NCBI GenBank assembly: GCA_965221575.1
Contig: CBDCSM010000011.1
Location: 310,001 to 374,000 of the forward strand
Reading direction: 5' to 3'
DNA: 64,000 nucleotides
DNA from: JAPPHA01 sp965221575
GTDB lineage: Bacteria; Pseudomonadota; Alphaproteobacteria; Rhodobacterales; Rhodobacteraceae
Part shown: in pieces, positions 1 to 9,771 of the stretch
Layout: each line of letters begins with the position of its first letter
How positions within the stretch are numbered: the stretch's first letter is position 1
Program-made: the position numbers and the translations under genes
The notes under the pieces: generated by a model
Seen by the model: only the letters and a program-made list of their open reading frames with translations
What the model was told of the DNA's origin: nothing
Database searches by the model: none

Positions 1-7
1 ATGCCAT
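1..7 (-). CDS. Start of a gene running off the left edge, probably preA (dihydropyrimidine dehydrogenase subunit)
   Basis: Read on the minus strand, the first seven bases are ATGGCAT, preceded a few bases upstream by AAGGAAA, a usable ribosome binding site. The gene lies directly downstream of preT with the same orientation. In characterised bacteria preT and preA are adjacent and form the NAD-dependent dihydropyrimidine dehydrogenase. Two codons cannot identify a protein, so the assignment rests on position alone. Confidence 0.35.
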
Positions 8-87
8 TTTCCTTTCCTTGCTCTTCCCTGGCGTCAGAGACGTTTCGCCTTTCCGGCCGCTTGCCTGCCCGAACGGCGTCCGGCGTG

Positions 88-1437
88 TCAGGTACCCGAA
101 AGGAACCGGTGGATGTCCTCGGCTGCGTCCCGGCCTTCCGCGACAGCCGTTACGGTCAGATCATCACCACCGCTCGCGCAGTCACCTCCGGCCCAGACAC
201 CCTCGAGGCTTGTCCTGCCGTTCGCGTCGATGCGGATCTTGCCCCGATTGATCTCGATCCGGTCCGCATTGACTTCCAGGTTCTGGCCAATTGCCCGAAA
301 CAGCTGGTCCGCCCTGAGCCGGAATCGGCTCCCGGTATCCTCGATCTGCCCGTCCCGGGTCCGCGTCCGGACGAATTCCACTTCCCTGAGCGCGCCGTTT
401 TCGGAAATCAATCGCACGGGCCTGGCGTTGGCACGGATGTGCACGCCCCGCTTCAGTGCCAGCTCCTGCTCGAAGCCCGAAGCGCTCATCTGCTCACGGC
501 CACGGCGATAGACCAACGTCACCGTCTCGGCACCGAGGAGCCTGGACTGAATCGCGGCGTCGATCGCCGTCATGCCGCCCCCGATCACCACGACATCGCG
601 GCCGACCGGCAACTGGCTGAGGTCGGTTTCCTGGCGCAGCCTGGCGATAAACGCGATCGCGTCCTCGACATTGTCAACGGCCGCGACGTCCCCGCTTTCC
701 TCGGTCATAAGCGCGTTGACACCGGCCAGGCCGATACCGAGAAAAACCGCGTCATGGGATTCGCGGAGGCCGGAGACATTGATTTCGTCGCCAAGCCGCC
801 CGGGCAGAATCTCGATCCCACCGATCGACAACAGCCAATCGACTTCACGCTGCGCGAACTGGTCGACGGTCTTGTAGGCCGCGATTCCGTATTCGTTGAG
901 TCCACCCGGCTTGACCTTGGGCTCGAAAACCGTGACCTGGTGACCTTTCATTGACAACCGGTGCGCGCAGGCAAGTCCCGCCGGACCGGCGCCGACGACG
1001 GCAACCCGAAAACCGGTCTCTTCAGACCGGCTATATGGATGCTCATCAGCGGAAATCAGGAAATCCGTCGCAAACCGCTGCAGCCGACCGATCTCAACCG
1101 GCGCACCTTCCGCAAGTTCACGAACGCAAGCTTCCTCGCAAAGAACCTCCGTCGGGCAAGCGCGCGCGCACATGCCTCCGAGAATGTTCTGATCGAGGAT
1201 CGTTCGAGCGGCCGCTTTCGGCGTGCCCGTCGAAATCTGGCGAATAAACAACGGGATGTCGATGGTGGTCGGACAGGCTGTTACACAGGGGGCATCGTGG
1301 CAAAAGTAGCAACGGTCCGCGGCGACCTTCGCCTCGTGCGGATCCATGGCAGAATGCAGATCGGCGAAATTTCGTGCGTAGTCCGCAGCGTCCAGCCGCC
1401 CACCGACCACGCCTTCGGTGGTTTCAGAACTGGCCAT
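88..1437 (-). CDS. preT: NAD-dependent dihydropyrimidine dehydrogenase, PreT subunit
   Basis: About 449 residues. This is the flavin and NAD(P)H-oxidising partner of PreA, which reduces uracil and thymine in the reductive pyrimidine pathway in the cytoplasm. The N-terminal third has the cysteine-rich iron-sulfur pattern of the glutamate-synthase small-subunit family (CYFCHDAPC, then CARACP and CEEAC). A dinucleotide-binding GAGPAG motif lies near residue 149, a second GGGMTA near 290, and a C-terminal GGD segment contacts FAD. I chose the ATG at 1437 over the upstream Met because GGAAGGA sits just before it. The gene faces away from the GH1 gene. Other members of the family (GltD, sulfide dehydrogenase subunits) share this architecture, so the substrate is inferred; length and motif order fit PreT best. 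Confidence 0.85.
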   Translation of the reverse strand: MASSETTEGVVGGRLDAADYARNFADLHSAMDPHEAKVAADRCYFCHDAPCVTACPTTIDIPLFIRQISTGTPKAAARTILDQNILGGMCARACPTEVLCEEACVRELAEGAPVEIGRLQRFATDFLISADEHPYSRSEETGFRVAVVGAGPAGLACAHRLSMKGHQVTVFEPKVKPGGLNEYGIAAYKTVDQFAQREVDWLLSIGGIEILPGRLGDEINVSGLRESHDAVFLGIGLAGVNALMTEESGDVAAVDNVEDAIAFIARLRQETDLSQLPVGRDVVVIGGGMTAIDAAIQSRLLGAETVTLVYRRGREQMSASGFEQELALKRGVHIRANARPVRLISENGALREVEFVRTRTRDGQIEDTGSRFRLRADQLFRAIGQNLEVNADRIEINRGKIRIDANGRTSLEGVWAGGDCASGGDDLTVTAVAEGRDAAEDIHRFLSGT

Positions 1438-1612
1438 TGAAACGTCCTTCCCTGCCAAATAAAGGCACACAGGCTCAACATCATGCCGACACCTGTCGAA
1501 TTGTCAATTGAGAGAACCCGCCCCCCGCCCCGCCCGCCATGATCACGGAACCGGGAGTCCGGGCGATCATCAGCCGCGACACCGCCTGGAGTCGGTCAGC
1601 GAGGACGTCCCG

Positions 1613-2953
1613 ATGAACTTTTGCCGCAGTGATTTCCCCGCGGATTTCCGGTTCGGGGTCGCCAGTTCAAGTTACCAGATCGAAGGGCACGGATTCGGTA
1701 ACGCCGGCTCGACCCATTGGGACAGCTTCGCCGCCACGCCTGGAAACGTTGCCCACTGCCATGATGGACGCGTGGCCTGCGACCATTACCACAGGTACGC
1801 CGAGGACCTTGACCTCGCGGCGGCAGCCGGCTTTGACATTTGGCGGTTTTCCACGTCCTGGGCCAGGGTCATTCCCGGCGGGCGCGGTGCGGTCAATGAA
1901 GAAGGCCTGGATTTCTATGACCGGCTGGTGGACCAGGTGTTGTCCCGAGGAATGAAACCGTGGGTGACACTGTACCATTGGGAACTGCCATCGCCCCTTG
2001 CCGACGAAGGCGGTTGGGCCAATCGGAATACGGCTCACGCGTTTGCCGACTTTGCGGAAACGGTGGCGAAACGCATCGGCGACCGGGTCAAGTCGGCGGC
2101 CCCGATAAACGAACCGTGGTGTGTGGCATGGCTCTCGCATTTCGACGGAGTTCACGCACCCGGGATGAGAGACATCAGGGCCGCTGCAAGGGCCATGCAC
2201 CACGTTCTTCTCGGCCATGGCCTGGCGATCGAAGCCATGAGGTCGCTCGACGTGTCCAACATTGGCGCCGTCGTCAACTTCGAGTACGCGGAACCTGCCG
2301 ACACCCGATCAGAATCGATCGAAAAGGCAAAACTCTACGACGAGATCTACAATCGGTGGTTCCTGGGAGCCATGCGGGGACACGGTTACCCGGGACGGGC
2401 ATTGGAGGGATTGCTGCCGCATCTGCCGCCTAGCTGGGAACGGGACATGGACATCATCGCGGCGCCCGTCGACTGGATCGGAATCAATTACTACACGCGC
2501 AAGCTGATTGCCTCGCAAGAGGGCGCGAAGGCGGACCGCTTTCCCGGTTACCGGGAGATCCCGGGGCCGCTTCCCAAAACGGAAATGGACTGGGAAATCT
2601 ATCCCGAAGGCCTCCTTCGTTTTCTGCGCCGGGTGCACTCGGAATATGCCGACGGCCTGCCGATCTACGTGACGGAAAGCGGCATGGCCGCACCGGACGC
2701 CGTTCGCCCGGACGGACGGGTCAACGACCTCGACAGGTGCGCATTTCTTGACGCGCACATCGGGCAAGTCCTGTCGGCAATCGCCGAGGGCATAAACGTC
2801 GGTGCATATGTCGTTTGGTCCTTGCTCGACAACTTCGAATGGTCTCTCGGGTACGACAAGCGCTTCGGAATCGTCCATGTCGACTTTGACACCCTGGAAC
2901 GCACCCCCAAGGCGTCATATTTCGCCCTCAGCGACGCGCTAACCAGGAACTAG
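1613..2953 (+). CDS. Glycoside hydrolase family 1 beta-glucosidase
   Basis: About 446 residues, the usual length for bacterial GH1. It should hydrolyse beta-linked glucosides or galactosides with retention of configuration. The acid/base Glu is in INEPW (about E167) and the nucleophile Glu is in YVTESG (about E355), where most relatives have ENG. The N-terminal FRFGVASSSYQIEG segment and the WSLLDNFEW segment near the C-terminus are family signatures. There is no signal peptide, so it acts on imported sugars. The ATG at 1613 is preferred to the long upstream extension because GAGGA precedes it and homology begins there. It is divergent from preT, 175 bases away, and no sugar transporter adjoins it. 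The exact substrate cannot be read from sequence. Confidence 0.92.
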   Translation: MNFCRSDFPADFRFGVASSSYQIEGHGFGNAGSTHWDSFAATPGNVAHCHDGRVACDHYHRYAEDLDLAAAAGFDIWRFSTSWARVIPGGRGAVNEEGLDFYDRLVDQVLSRGMKPWVTLYHWELPSPLADEGGWANRNTAHAFADFAETVAKRIGDRVKSAAPINEPWCVAWLSHFDGVHAPGMRDIRAAARAMHHVLLGHGLAIEAMRSLDVSNIGAVVNFEYAEPADTRSESIEKAKLYDEIYNRWFLGAMRGHGYPGRALEGLLPHLPPSWERDMDIIAAPVDWIGINYYTRKLIASQEGAKADRFPGYREIPGPLPKTEMDWEIYPEGLLRFLRRVHSEYADGLPIYVTESGMAAPDAVRPDGRVNDLDRCAFLDAHIGQVLSAIAEGINVGAYVVWSLLDNFEWSLGYDKRFGIVHVDFDTLERTPKASYFALSDALTRN

Positions 2954-3202
2954 ATCTTCCTTTAATTGCGCCCGGGGAGCGAAGTCGTGTCGGAACTTCG
3001 GATCGGGTACGAACCGGGTCATCGCCCCTATTTCGTGGTGGTTGATCGGGAATTGGCCGTGCCTCTGCCTGGGAGCGACAGGAACACCCGGCGGCAAGAC
3101 ATCGAGCGATCCCGCGATCCCTCGCGCGACATGTTGACGGACGGAGGCCCGACCGCCTGAAAATGATTTCGTGAAAACGATTGGACGAGGATCGAGTACG
3201 GG

Positions 3203-4039
3203 CTACTCGGATGATCCGGCAACCACCAAGGGAACGCCGGCCTCCGCGTCCTGAGTTGCCGAAAAGACGTGTGCCAACCGCCGATCATCGCTTGGGTGCG
3301 TCTGGAGAAACCCGACTTCCCCGGAAGACGTGCCATCACTCCGCGGTACGCGGGTGTGGCTTAGGCGGACGAGGGCACTTTGCATTGCGCTGGCGGGGAA
3401 TCCGGCGCGGTGGAGAATGTAGACCGCCGTGCGGTCGGCCTCGATTTCCATTTCCGGACTGTATGCGTTGGCACCGATTTCCGCGCCGAGACGCATGATG
3501 CTCTCGGTGGCTTGCTGGTCTTGATAGGATCCCGATCCCGACGAAATCGCGGCAGCCAAGCCACCGGCAATGGTCAATCCGATCAGCGCATTGCTCATCT
3601 TCCTGTCGACATGCCCGTACATGATATGCGCGTACTCGTGGGCGAGAATGGCCGCGATTTCCGCGTCATTCCCCAAGGTTTCGACGAGGCCGCCATAGAC
3701 TCCGATACTGTCCGAACTGTCGGCGTACGCATTGATTTCCGCATTGTCGGGATAGACGGTAACACGGGCGGTGCGCATGAGTTCACACCGTTCCCGGGGC
3801 TGAGCCACCTCGTTGCACACTTCGAATGCAGCGGACTTGACCGGTGGCAATACCCGGCCAACTACCGCCGCCATTTTGCTTCGGGCAATCGGCCGCGAAG
3901 GGCCGACGTTCGCATTCTCCAGAATATTCCGCGCTTCCGATTGCTGTTCCTCGGTTGGCTCCGCAATTTCGAGCACGGGCGTTGAGCACCCGGTCAGGGC
4001 CAGCATCGTGGCAAGGACCAGAATTCGTCTGAATGTCAT
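3203..4039 (-). CDS. M48-family metallopeptidase lipoprotein
   Basis: About 278 residues. The N-terminus is a lipoprotein signal peptide ending in LTGC at residue 18, so the mature protein is probably lipid-anchored in the periplasm. Zinc ligands are HEYAH at about 134-138 and the downstream Glu in EIEADR at about 200, the M48 pattern seen in BepA/LoiP-type quality-control proteases. Relatives degrade or assist folding of outer-membrane proteins. I moved the start from the far upstream Met to 4039 because the lipobox and a GGAG-like site define it. It is convergent with the GH1 gene and downstream of the agmatinase-like gene, with no evident functional link to either. Confidence 0.88.
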   Translation of the reverse strand: MTFRRILVLATMLALTGCSTPVLEIAEPTEEQQSEARNILENANVGPSRPIARSKMAAVVGRVLPPVKSAAFEVCNEVAQPRERCELMRTARVTVYPDNAEINAYADSSDSIGVYGGLVETLGNDAEIAAILAHEYAHIMYGHVDRKMSNALIGLTIAGGLAAAISSGSGSYQDQQATESIMRLGAEIGANAYSPEMEIEADRTAVYILHRAGFPASAMQSALVRLSHTRVPRSDGTSSGEVGFLQTHPSDDRRLAHVFSATQDAEAGVPLVVAGSSE

Positions 4040-4281
4040 CCTGGGAACTCCAATTTCGGTTAGGTTCCTGGCAAGACCTTGTGACGCCTGCCACATGGTC
4101 GAGTCAATCGGAAACGGACACGCGGACTGTCGTGGAAACTGTCCGTCCGTGTCATTGTCTCGTCCCTGCGAATCAGGACGAAAGGAAAGGAGATGGCCGC
4201 CAGGCGGGATCTGCAGATCTTTCCGACAAACTTGCCCTGCGGATTCGGAATATGATTTCCGGGCAGCAGGTCGTTCGGCCG

Positions 4282-5232
4282 TCACCTGCGCCGGTGAAGG
4301 ATTCTACCAATGAAATTGAGGAGGATCTGGGCCGCGAGGATCGCCGTCGTCCCCGTGTGATCGTAGTCCGGTGCGACTTCGACCAGGTCGCATCCAACCA
4401 CCTGCCCGCGCCGCGTCAACCCGTCAAGGAATTCCAGGATCTCGTAGTACAGAAAACCGCCGTGGCTCGGAGTTCCGGTGCCAGGCGCAATTGACGGATC
4501 GAACCCGTCGATATCGATTGTCACGTAGTATCGCGCCCCGGCGGGCACCCGTTCGAGCAGCCCGTCCGTTCCGAGCGCGCGCGCCTGCCTGACCGAAATG
4601 ATGTCGCAACCCATGGACCGTGCGGCCACGTAGCCTTCCCTGGAAGTCGACGAGACATTCCGGATGCCGATCTGCGAAATCCCTGAAACGTGTCCCTGTT
4701 CCGCTGCACGGCGCATCGGGTTGCCGTGACCGTGGCGAACTCCGTGGCGAACGTCCACGAAGTCGAGATGAGCGTCGATCTGAACGATGTGCAGCGGTCC
4801 ATGGTCCGAAAAGGCCCGCACGCACGGAATATTGATCGAATGGTCACCGCCCAGCACAACGGGCATTGCACCTGAGGCAAGAATGGCACGGACAGCAGAT
4901 TCGATGTTGGCGTGGCTTCGTTCGGTATCGGTGTGAACGATGTCCGCATCACCCGCATCAACTATTCTAACGCCATCAAGGTAGGTTACGCCGTCCTCAT
5001 GGTCGTAGGCACCCGCGTGGCCGAATGAAAACAGGGTTGATGCTTCCCGAATTGCCCTCGGGCCAAAACGGGCACCGGAACGCCACTGTGTCCCGAAGTC
5101 GAAAGGCGCGCCAAGAACGGCAACATCTGCGTCAATCGCTTCCCAGTCCGCCACATGAGGGAATTTTCCAAATGTCGATATTCCGACAAACGGCAGGTCC
5201 AGTCGACCCGAAACATAGCCATGTTGAGACAT
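4282..5232 (-). CDS. Agmatinase/ureohydrolase family protein
   Basis: About 316 residues. Ureohydrolases use two Mn ions to split urea from a guanidino compound. The metal motifs are visible: GGDHS near residue 127, DAHLDF near 153 with the following histidines, and DIDGFDP near 242. It is similar to SpeB-type agmatinases, which give putrescine, but the active-site loops of guanidinobutyrase and guanidinopropionase are too close to separate by eye. AGGAG lies just upstream of the ATG. It stands alone between the M48 gene and a 456-base gap. A polyamine role would fit the oxidase operon at 10-17 kb, but that link is inference. Confidence 0.85.
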   Translation of the reverse strand: MSQHGYVSGRLDLPFVGISTFGKFPHVADWEAIDADVAVLGAPFDFGTQWRSGARFGPRAIREASTLFSFGHAGAYDHEDGVTYLDGVRIVDAGDADIVHTDTERSHANIESAVRAILASGAMPVVLGGDHSINIPCVRAFSDHGPLHIVQIDAHLDFVDVRHGVRHGHGNPMRRAAEQGHVSGISQIGIRNVSSTSREGYVAARSMGCDIISVRQARALGTDGLLERVPAGARYYVTIDIDGFDPSIAPGTGTPSHGGFLYYEILEFLDGLTRRGQVVGCDLVEVAPDYDHTGTTAILAAQILLNFIGRILHRRR

Positions 5233-5688
5233 CGAGTACTCCTAATCCGTGGAACGCATTCGTTCCGACATGCCGCCGTGATCCGGGATTCCCGTCGATC
5301 CGATCGTCCTTGCGTTTGGTTCCAAGGCAAAGAACCCGGACCGGCGATCGACTTCATCAAAGCGACCTTCGCGTCTTCTGCAAATCAACCGACTCGAGTC
5401 CACCACATCAATTCAGGTTTCAGAACCGGCCGGACTGGTCGCACTGTGGCCGGGATGCATAACGTAACGGGCATGGTCTTGCCTCGGCGTGATGGCTCAT
5501 CGAGGTCGTTAGCGGAATCTCCGCAAACCCATCTGCGGTATGGCAATCGTGCCGAGCCTCATGGGTGACCGCGCGGCCAGTCGATACCAGGGGCGCGGCG
5601 GTATTGACGGATCGGGTTCGGCGAACGGATCTTCCGATTTGTCCCTGAAGTGCTCATCTTCGAGTTTTTGCTCCGGTTGCGGTACTGG
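5233..5688. other. Intergenic gap between the agmatinase-like gene and fic
   Basis: This 456-base stretch has no reading frame with convincing protein character, RNA gene or repeat. It should contain the promoter of the agmatinase-like gene. I see no clear terminator for the fic gene, which ends at 5689. Confidence 0.5.
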
Positions 5689-6687
5689 CTATTCTCCTCG
5701 TGATGGCTCGGGCGGGTAATAGACTCCGTTGTTCGTGACGCCACCGTTCGCGTGCAGCATGACGTCGTCGCCTGCCAGGATCAGTTCGGCCCGAAGCGCT
5801 GCAGCGTCGCACCGCACTGCCGCGAGGCCGCCAAGATAGTCAACAAACGACCGAAAGTTCCCCCTGTCGGCCAAATGCAATGCGTCCAGGTAGGCCGGCT
5901 TGTTGTCCGCGTGGATGATCGGTGGAAACTCCCCGGCCTTGATGTAGGGATAAGCCATCAGCAAACGTGAGACCCTTCCGTTTCCATCCTGGAACGGGTG
6001 GATCCGGACGAACTCGTGATGCAGCCAGGCCGCCTCGACCTCCGGGGCCAGTTCCAGGTCCTCGTGACCATGGTGGAATTCCAGGAACCGATCCATTTCG
6101 CTCTGGATCTGTTCCGGCGGGCAGTATTCATGCACCACACCGTCCGGACGCCGAGGATTGTTCGGGCGAATCTTGTATTCCCCACGTCGGAGCGGAATCT
6201 GTATCCGGTTGCCAAACGGGTCTATCCCGGCCGCCGTTTCCTGGTGCCGGGTCATGAGTGCATGCCATTCCTTGATGACATGACTGGATAGAGGCCGTTC
6301 GTTCTTCACCCCCGCGAACACCATTTCCAGGGCGGATTCCTGGTCTATCAGCAGGCCTTTCAGTGTAGCATCCTCGATACCGGTTACGAAATGAGCGCCA
6401 CGGACGCTCTCGAACCCTTCCGTGATCAGTTTTTCGGTGATCACGTCCGGGAGCCTGTACAGGTCCTCGATCTGGCCGGTCTCGATCGCGAAAGCCCGTT
6501 TCTGTTCCTTCAGCCACACATCCATGAGAGAACGATTGATGTGCGGGATCTCGAGTTGGCGTCTCATGTTCGCCCAGCGGTTTGAGGCCTCCCGGGCAAA
6601 AGTGTGACTCCAGGTCCTGCACTCACTCGGAAGATCGCGCACGGGACGCCAGACCGCATCAATGGGCTTCTGGTTCTCTGACAGCAT
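5689..6687 (-). CDS. Fic-domain protein (probable AMP transferase)
   Basis: About 332 residues. Fic enzymes transfer AMP from ATP to hydroxyl side chains of target proteins. The core motif HPFQDGNGR is complete (catalytic His about 230), and the upstream Fic_N-like segment carries ALEM near 120. An N-terminal inhibitory helix is recognisable as TGQIED at about 70-75: the Thr and Glu of the [S/T]xxxE[G/N] motif are kept but the last position is Asp. This suggests an autoinhibited class II protein that needs no separate antitoxin. It stands alone on the minus strand, and no partner antitoxin gene is visible. Target proteins are unknown. Confidence 0.9.
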   Translation of the reverse strand: MLSENQKPIDAVWRPVRDLPSECRTWSHTFAREASNRWANMRRQLEIPHINRSLMDVWLKEQKRAFAIETGQIEDLYRLPDVITEKLITEGFESVRGAHFVTGIEDATLKGLLIDQESALEMVFAGVKNERPLSSHVIKEWHALMTRHQETAAGIDPFGNRIQIPLRRGEYKIRPNNPRRPDGVVHEYCPPEQIQSEMDRFLEFHHGHEDLELAPEVEAAWLHHEFVRIHPFQDGNGRVSRLLMAYPYIKAGEFPPIIHADNKPAYLDALHLADRGNFRSFVDYLGGLAAVRCDAAALRAELILAGDDVMLHANGGVTNNGVYYPPEPSRGE

Positions 6688-6941
6688 GCGATACTTTTGG
6701 CACCTCGCCTAAAGATTGTCGCGACACGTCTTCCTTACCTGGTCGAATTCAGCCGCGATGTCGTGAGCCTGAAAGAGCGGATCATATGCCATGAACGGTC
6801 ATGCACAACACGTGCCAGGCACAAGCCTTCGAATGCCTTCGAAGCTGGGTTCGGGCGCCTTTACACGATCAAGTCTCCACCTGTTCCGACGGAGGCGCGT
6901 AGCCCTGGTAAGGTCAGATTACCGTCACGGCGCCCGGTTTT

Positions 6942-7145
6942 CTATTCCTTGCCGCCGAACTCGAACCCGGCGACCTCGACGGCTTCAGCAATGGCATCGA
7001 CGTCATCAAATCCCGTGATCGTGAAGCGATTCCCGGCCAGGTCGACCCGTATGTCAGCGCCCGGCGCCGCGGCTTTCATGGCGTTTTCCAGGGACCTCGC
7101 ACAACCCTCGCAGGTCATGCCCAATACCTTGTATGCGGTGCTCAA
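6942..7145 (-). CDS. CopZ-like copper chaperone (single HMA domain)
   Basis: About 67 residues. A single heavy-metal-associated domain with GMTCEGC at residues 9-15 would bind Cu(I) through its two cysteines and pass it to the ATPase encoded 112 bases upstream on the same strand. The start is a TTG codon, the only one that keeps the whole first beta strand, and AGGGGAGAGGG lies immediately upstream. The next Met falls inside the metal motif. Length and motif are typical of CopZ; CopZ and MerP are not separable by motif alone, but the neighbour favours copper. Confidence 0.88.
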   Translation of the reverse strand: MSTAYKVLGMTCEGCARSLENAMKAAAPGADIRVDLAGNRFTITGFDDVDAIAEAVEVAGFEFGGKE

Positions 7146-7257
7146 TTCCCTCTCCCCTGTCCAGACCGGTTTCCGTCAACTGCCTCGCAGCGGATTCATG
7201 GGAACTTGGGCAGCCTGGAGGCATATGCCGGCTACCCGGCCCCGATGACGGACGTAT

Positions 7258-9771
7258 TCACTTCGCGTGGTAGTGAAGCCGGAGCGAGTTGCCAACCACA
7301 AACAGGCTGGAAAGGCTCATCGCCCCGGCCGCCAGCATGGGGTTCAGCAAAAGGCCGAACGCCGGGTAAAGCGTCCCAGCCGCCAATGGGATCAGGGTGA
7401 CATTATAGCCGTAGGCCCAAATGAAGTTGTGCACGATGGCGCGCATCGTTCGCCGGGAGAGCCCTAACGCGTTGACGATACCGCGGAGATCGCCGGACAT
7501 GAGCACGACGTCACCTGCCTCGATCGCGATGTCGGTGCCGGTGCCGATGGCGATGCCGACGTCGGCCTGGGCCAGCGCAGGCGCATCGTTGATGCCGTCA
7601 CCGACGAAGGCCACCCGCCTGCCGTCTCCCTGCAGCCGGAGGATCTCCCCCGCCTTGTCATTCGGCAGGACTTCAGCGAAAAGGGTCTCGATTCCCAGTT
7701 CACCTGCAATCGACTCGGCAGTTCGCCGGGTATCTCCGGTCATCATCGCCACGTCGATACCGCGGGCCTTCAGCGTCTTCAGCGTGTTCGCGCACCCGTC
7801 CTTTACCGGATCGGCGATCCCGATGACCGCCACGAGGCGATTGTCCACTGCCGCAAAAACCGGTGTCCGGGCGCCGGCTGCCAGGCTTTCGGACATGGCC
7901 CTTTCCGCCTCCGGAACATCGATACCGAGGCGTACCATGTAGCGCTCGCTTCCCGCGTGCACGAGGTGCCCCTCGACCCGGGCCTCGATTCCCATGCCCG
8001 GTTCGCCCTGGAAGCCTTTGGCCGGAAGCAGTTCAATCCCGCGTGCCTTGGCGGCCCTGACGATGGCCCTGGCAGCGGGATGCTCGCTCCTGTCCTCGGC
8101 GGACGCGACCAGGCGCAGGACATCGTCGACGTTCACCGCGGACGCGCCTCCGGATACGGCATTGAAATCGGTCATTTCGGGCTGGCCCATCGTCAACGTG
8201 CCGGTCTTGTCGAGAATGACCGTGTCGACCTTCGCCAGGATCTCCAGTGCCGTCGCCCGCCGGAACAGTATGCCCAACTGGGCGCCGCGACCGGTCGCCA
8301 CGATAATCGCGGTTGGCGTCGCCAGGCCCATGGCGCAGGGGCAGGCGATGAGCAGGACCGATACCGCGGTCACGAACGCAAAATTGAGCGCCAGGTCGCC
8401 GCCGACGGCGAGCCAGGTGGCGAAAGTGACGACGGCGATGACCATGACGATCGGCACGAAAACCAGGGCGATCCTGTCGGCCAGTCTCTGGACCGGCGGC
8501 TTTGTGGCCTGTGCCTGCTCGACCATGCGGACGATCTGGGCGAGTACCGTGTCGGCGCCGACGCGCGTGGCATTAAACAAAAACGATCCGGCCTTGTTGA
8601 CGGTGCCGCCGACAACCTCGTGGCCGGCTTCCTTGCGAACCGGAACCGATTCACCCGTAATCATGGACTCGTCCACGTAACTGGCGCCCTCCGTGACGTG
8701 CCCGTCGACGGGAATGCGTTCGCCGGGGCGCACCTTGACGATGTCGCCCGGAAGCACGGCATCGACCGGAATCTCGGTCTCGGTGCCGTCGCGCGTCACC
8801 CGTGCAGTCTTGGGCTGAAGCTGGATCAGGCTCCTGATCGCTTTCGATGTGCGTCCCCTGGCAATCCCTTCCAGGTAACGCCCGAGCAGAACCAGCGTGA
8901 TGATCACGCCGGCCGCTTCGAAATATGCATTCGCCGTGCCTGCCGGGAAGACGCCGGGAGCCACCAGGACGACCAGCGAATACAGGTACGCGGCATTCGC
9001 ACCCAGCATGACCAGTGAGTTCATTCCGGGATTGAGGTGGCGGAGTTCGCCAAGGCCGTCCCGGTAGAACCGCAGTCCCGCGTAGAACATGATTGGGCTC
9101 GCCAGCAGCAGTTCAACAGCGATCCAGCCACGTTCCGCCAGCATGCTCAGCATGTTTGAGTGGAACGGGTCGAACATGCGCGACATGGCCACCAGAACGA
9201 GAGGTAAAGTGAATGCCGCCGCGACGACGAAGTCGCGCCGCAAACCTGCCAGTTCGGCATTGCGTTCCGCCTGCTCGCTATCCTCGTATGGCGAGCCGCT
9301 GGCCGCCTCGCTGGCGACGAAACCGGCCCGTTCAACCGCCGAGATCAGGTCCCTGGCGCCTGCACTGCCGGCGCGCAGATCAACTCGCGCCCGCTCCGTC
9401 GCCAGGTTGACCTGGGCGGAGACCACCCCGGGAACCCGCTCAAGGACGTTCTCGACGCGCGAGACACAGGACGCGCACGTCATGCCCTTTATGACCAGGT
9501 CCCTGGTCTCGGACGGTACCCGGAAGCCGGCCCGGTCGATTGCCGTCGCGACCTCGCCAGGTGACACGGCGTCCGCGTCGAACACGACGTCCACCCGCTC
9601 CACGGCAAGGTTGACCGTCACCTCCACGACCCCGGGCAACCGGGAAAGGATTCTTTCCACGCGGGCAACGCACGATGCGCACGTCATGCCCTTCACCGGC
9701 ATCGATGCCCTGCGGTTCGCGCCGCTGGTGCCATGATCGGCCCGGTCGGCGATTTCAGCTACGTTTTCCAT
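7258..9771 (-). CDS. copA: Copper-exporting P1B-type ATPase CopA
   Basis: About 837 residues. It pumps Cu(I) out of the cytoplasm using ATP. Two N-terminal HMA domains each carry GMTCASC (about 28-34 and 95-101). Membrane helices follow, with the transport-site CPC at 477-479, the phosphorylated Asp in DKTGT at 521, and GDGINDAPA in the ATP-binding hinge. CPC with paired CASC motifs assigns it to the Cu/Ag group, not the Zn/Cd group. It lies upstream of the CopZ-like gene, so the two probably form one copper-resistance unit. I did not find a convincing CueR-type dyad in the 180 bases upstream, and no cueR gene adjoins it. Confidence 0.95.
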   Translation of the reverse strand: MENVAEIADRADHGTSGANRRASMPVKGMTCASCVARVERILSRLPGVVEVTVNLAVERVDVVFDADAVSPGEVATAIDRAGFRVPSETRDLVIKGMTCASCVSRVENVLERVPGVVSAQVNLATERARVDLRAGSAGARDLISAVERAGFVASEAASGSPYEDSEQAERNAELAGLRRDFVVAAAFTLPLVLVAMSRMFDPFHSNMLSMLAERGWIAVELLLASPIMFYAGLRFYRDGLGELRHLNPGMNSLVMLGANAAYLYSLVVLVAPGVFPAGTANAYFEAAGVIITLVLLGRYLEGIARGRTSKAIRSLIQLQPKTARVTRDGTETEIPVDAVLPGDIVKVRPGERIPVDGHVTEGASYVDESMITGESVPVRKEAGHEVVGGTVNKAGSFLFNATRVGADTVLAQIVRMVEQAQATKPPVQRLADRIALVFVPIVMVIAVVTFATWLAVGGDLALNFAFVTAVSVLLIACPCAMGLATPTAIIVATGRGAQLGILFRRATALEILAKVDTVILDKTGTLTMGQPEMTDFNAVSGGASAVNVDDVLRLVASAEDRSEHPAARAIVRAAKARGIELLPAKGFQGEPGMGIEARVEGHLVHAGSERYMVRLGIDVPEAERAMSESLAAGARTPVFAAVDNRLVAVIGIADPVKDGCANTLKTLKARGIDVAMMTGDTRRTAESIAGELGIETLFAEVLPNDKAGEILRLQGDGRRVAFVGDGINDAPALAQADVGIAIGTGTDIAIEAGDVVLMSGDLRGIVNALGLSRRTMRAIVHNFIWAYGYNVTLIPLAAGTLYPAFGLLLNPMLAAGAMSLSSLFVVGNSLRLHYHAK

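Noticed and set aside
1..954. A 317-codon frame on the plus strand
   Set aside because: It lies antisense to preT, which has iron-sulfur and FAD motifs. The frame has no motif and is a by-product of high G+C content.
7957..9018. A 353-codon plus frame
   Set aside because: It is antisense to copA, whose CPC and DKTGT motifs are clear.
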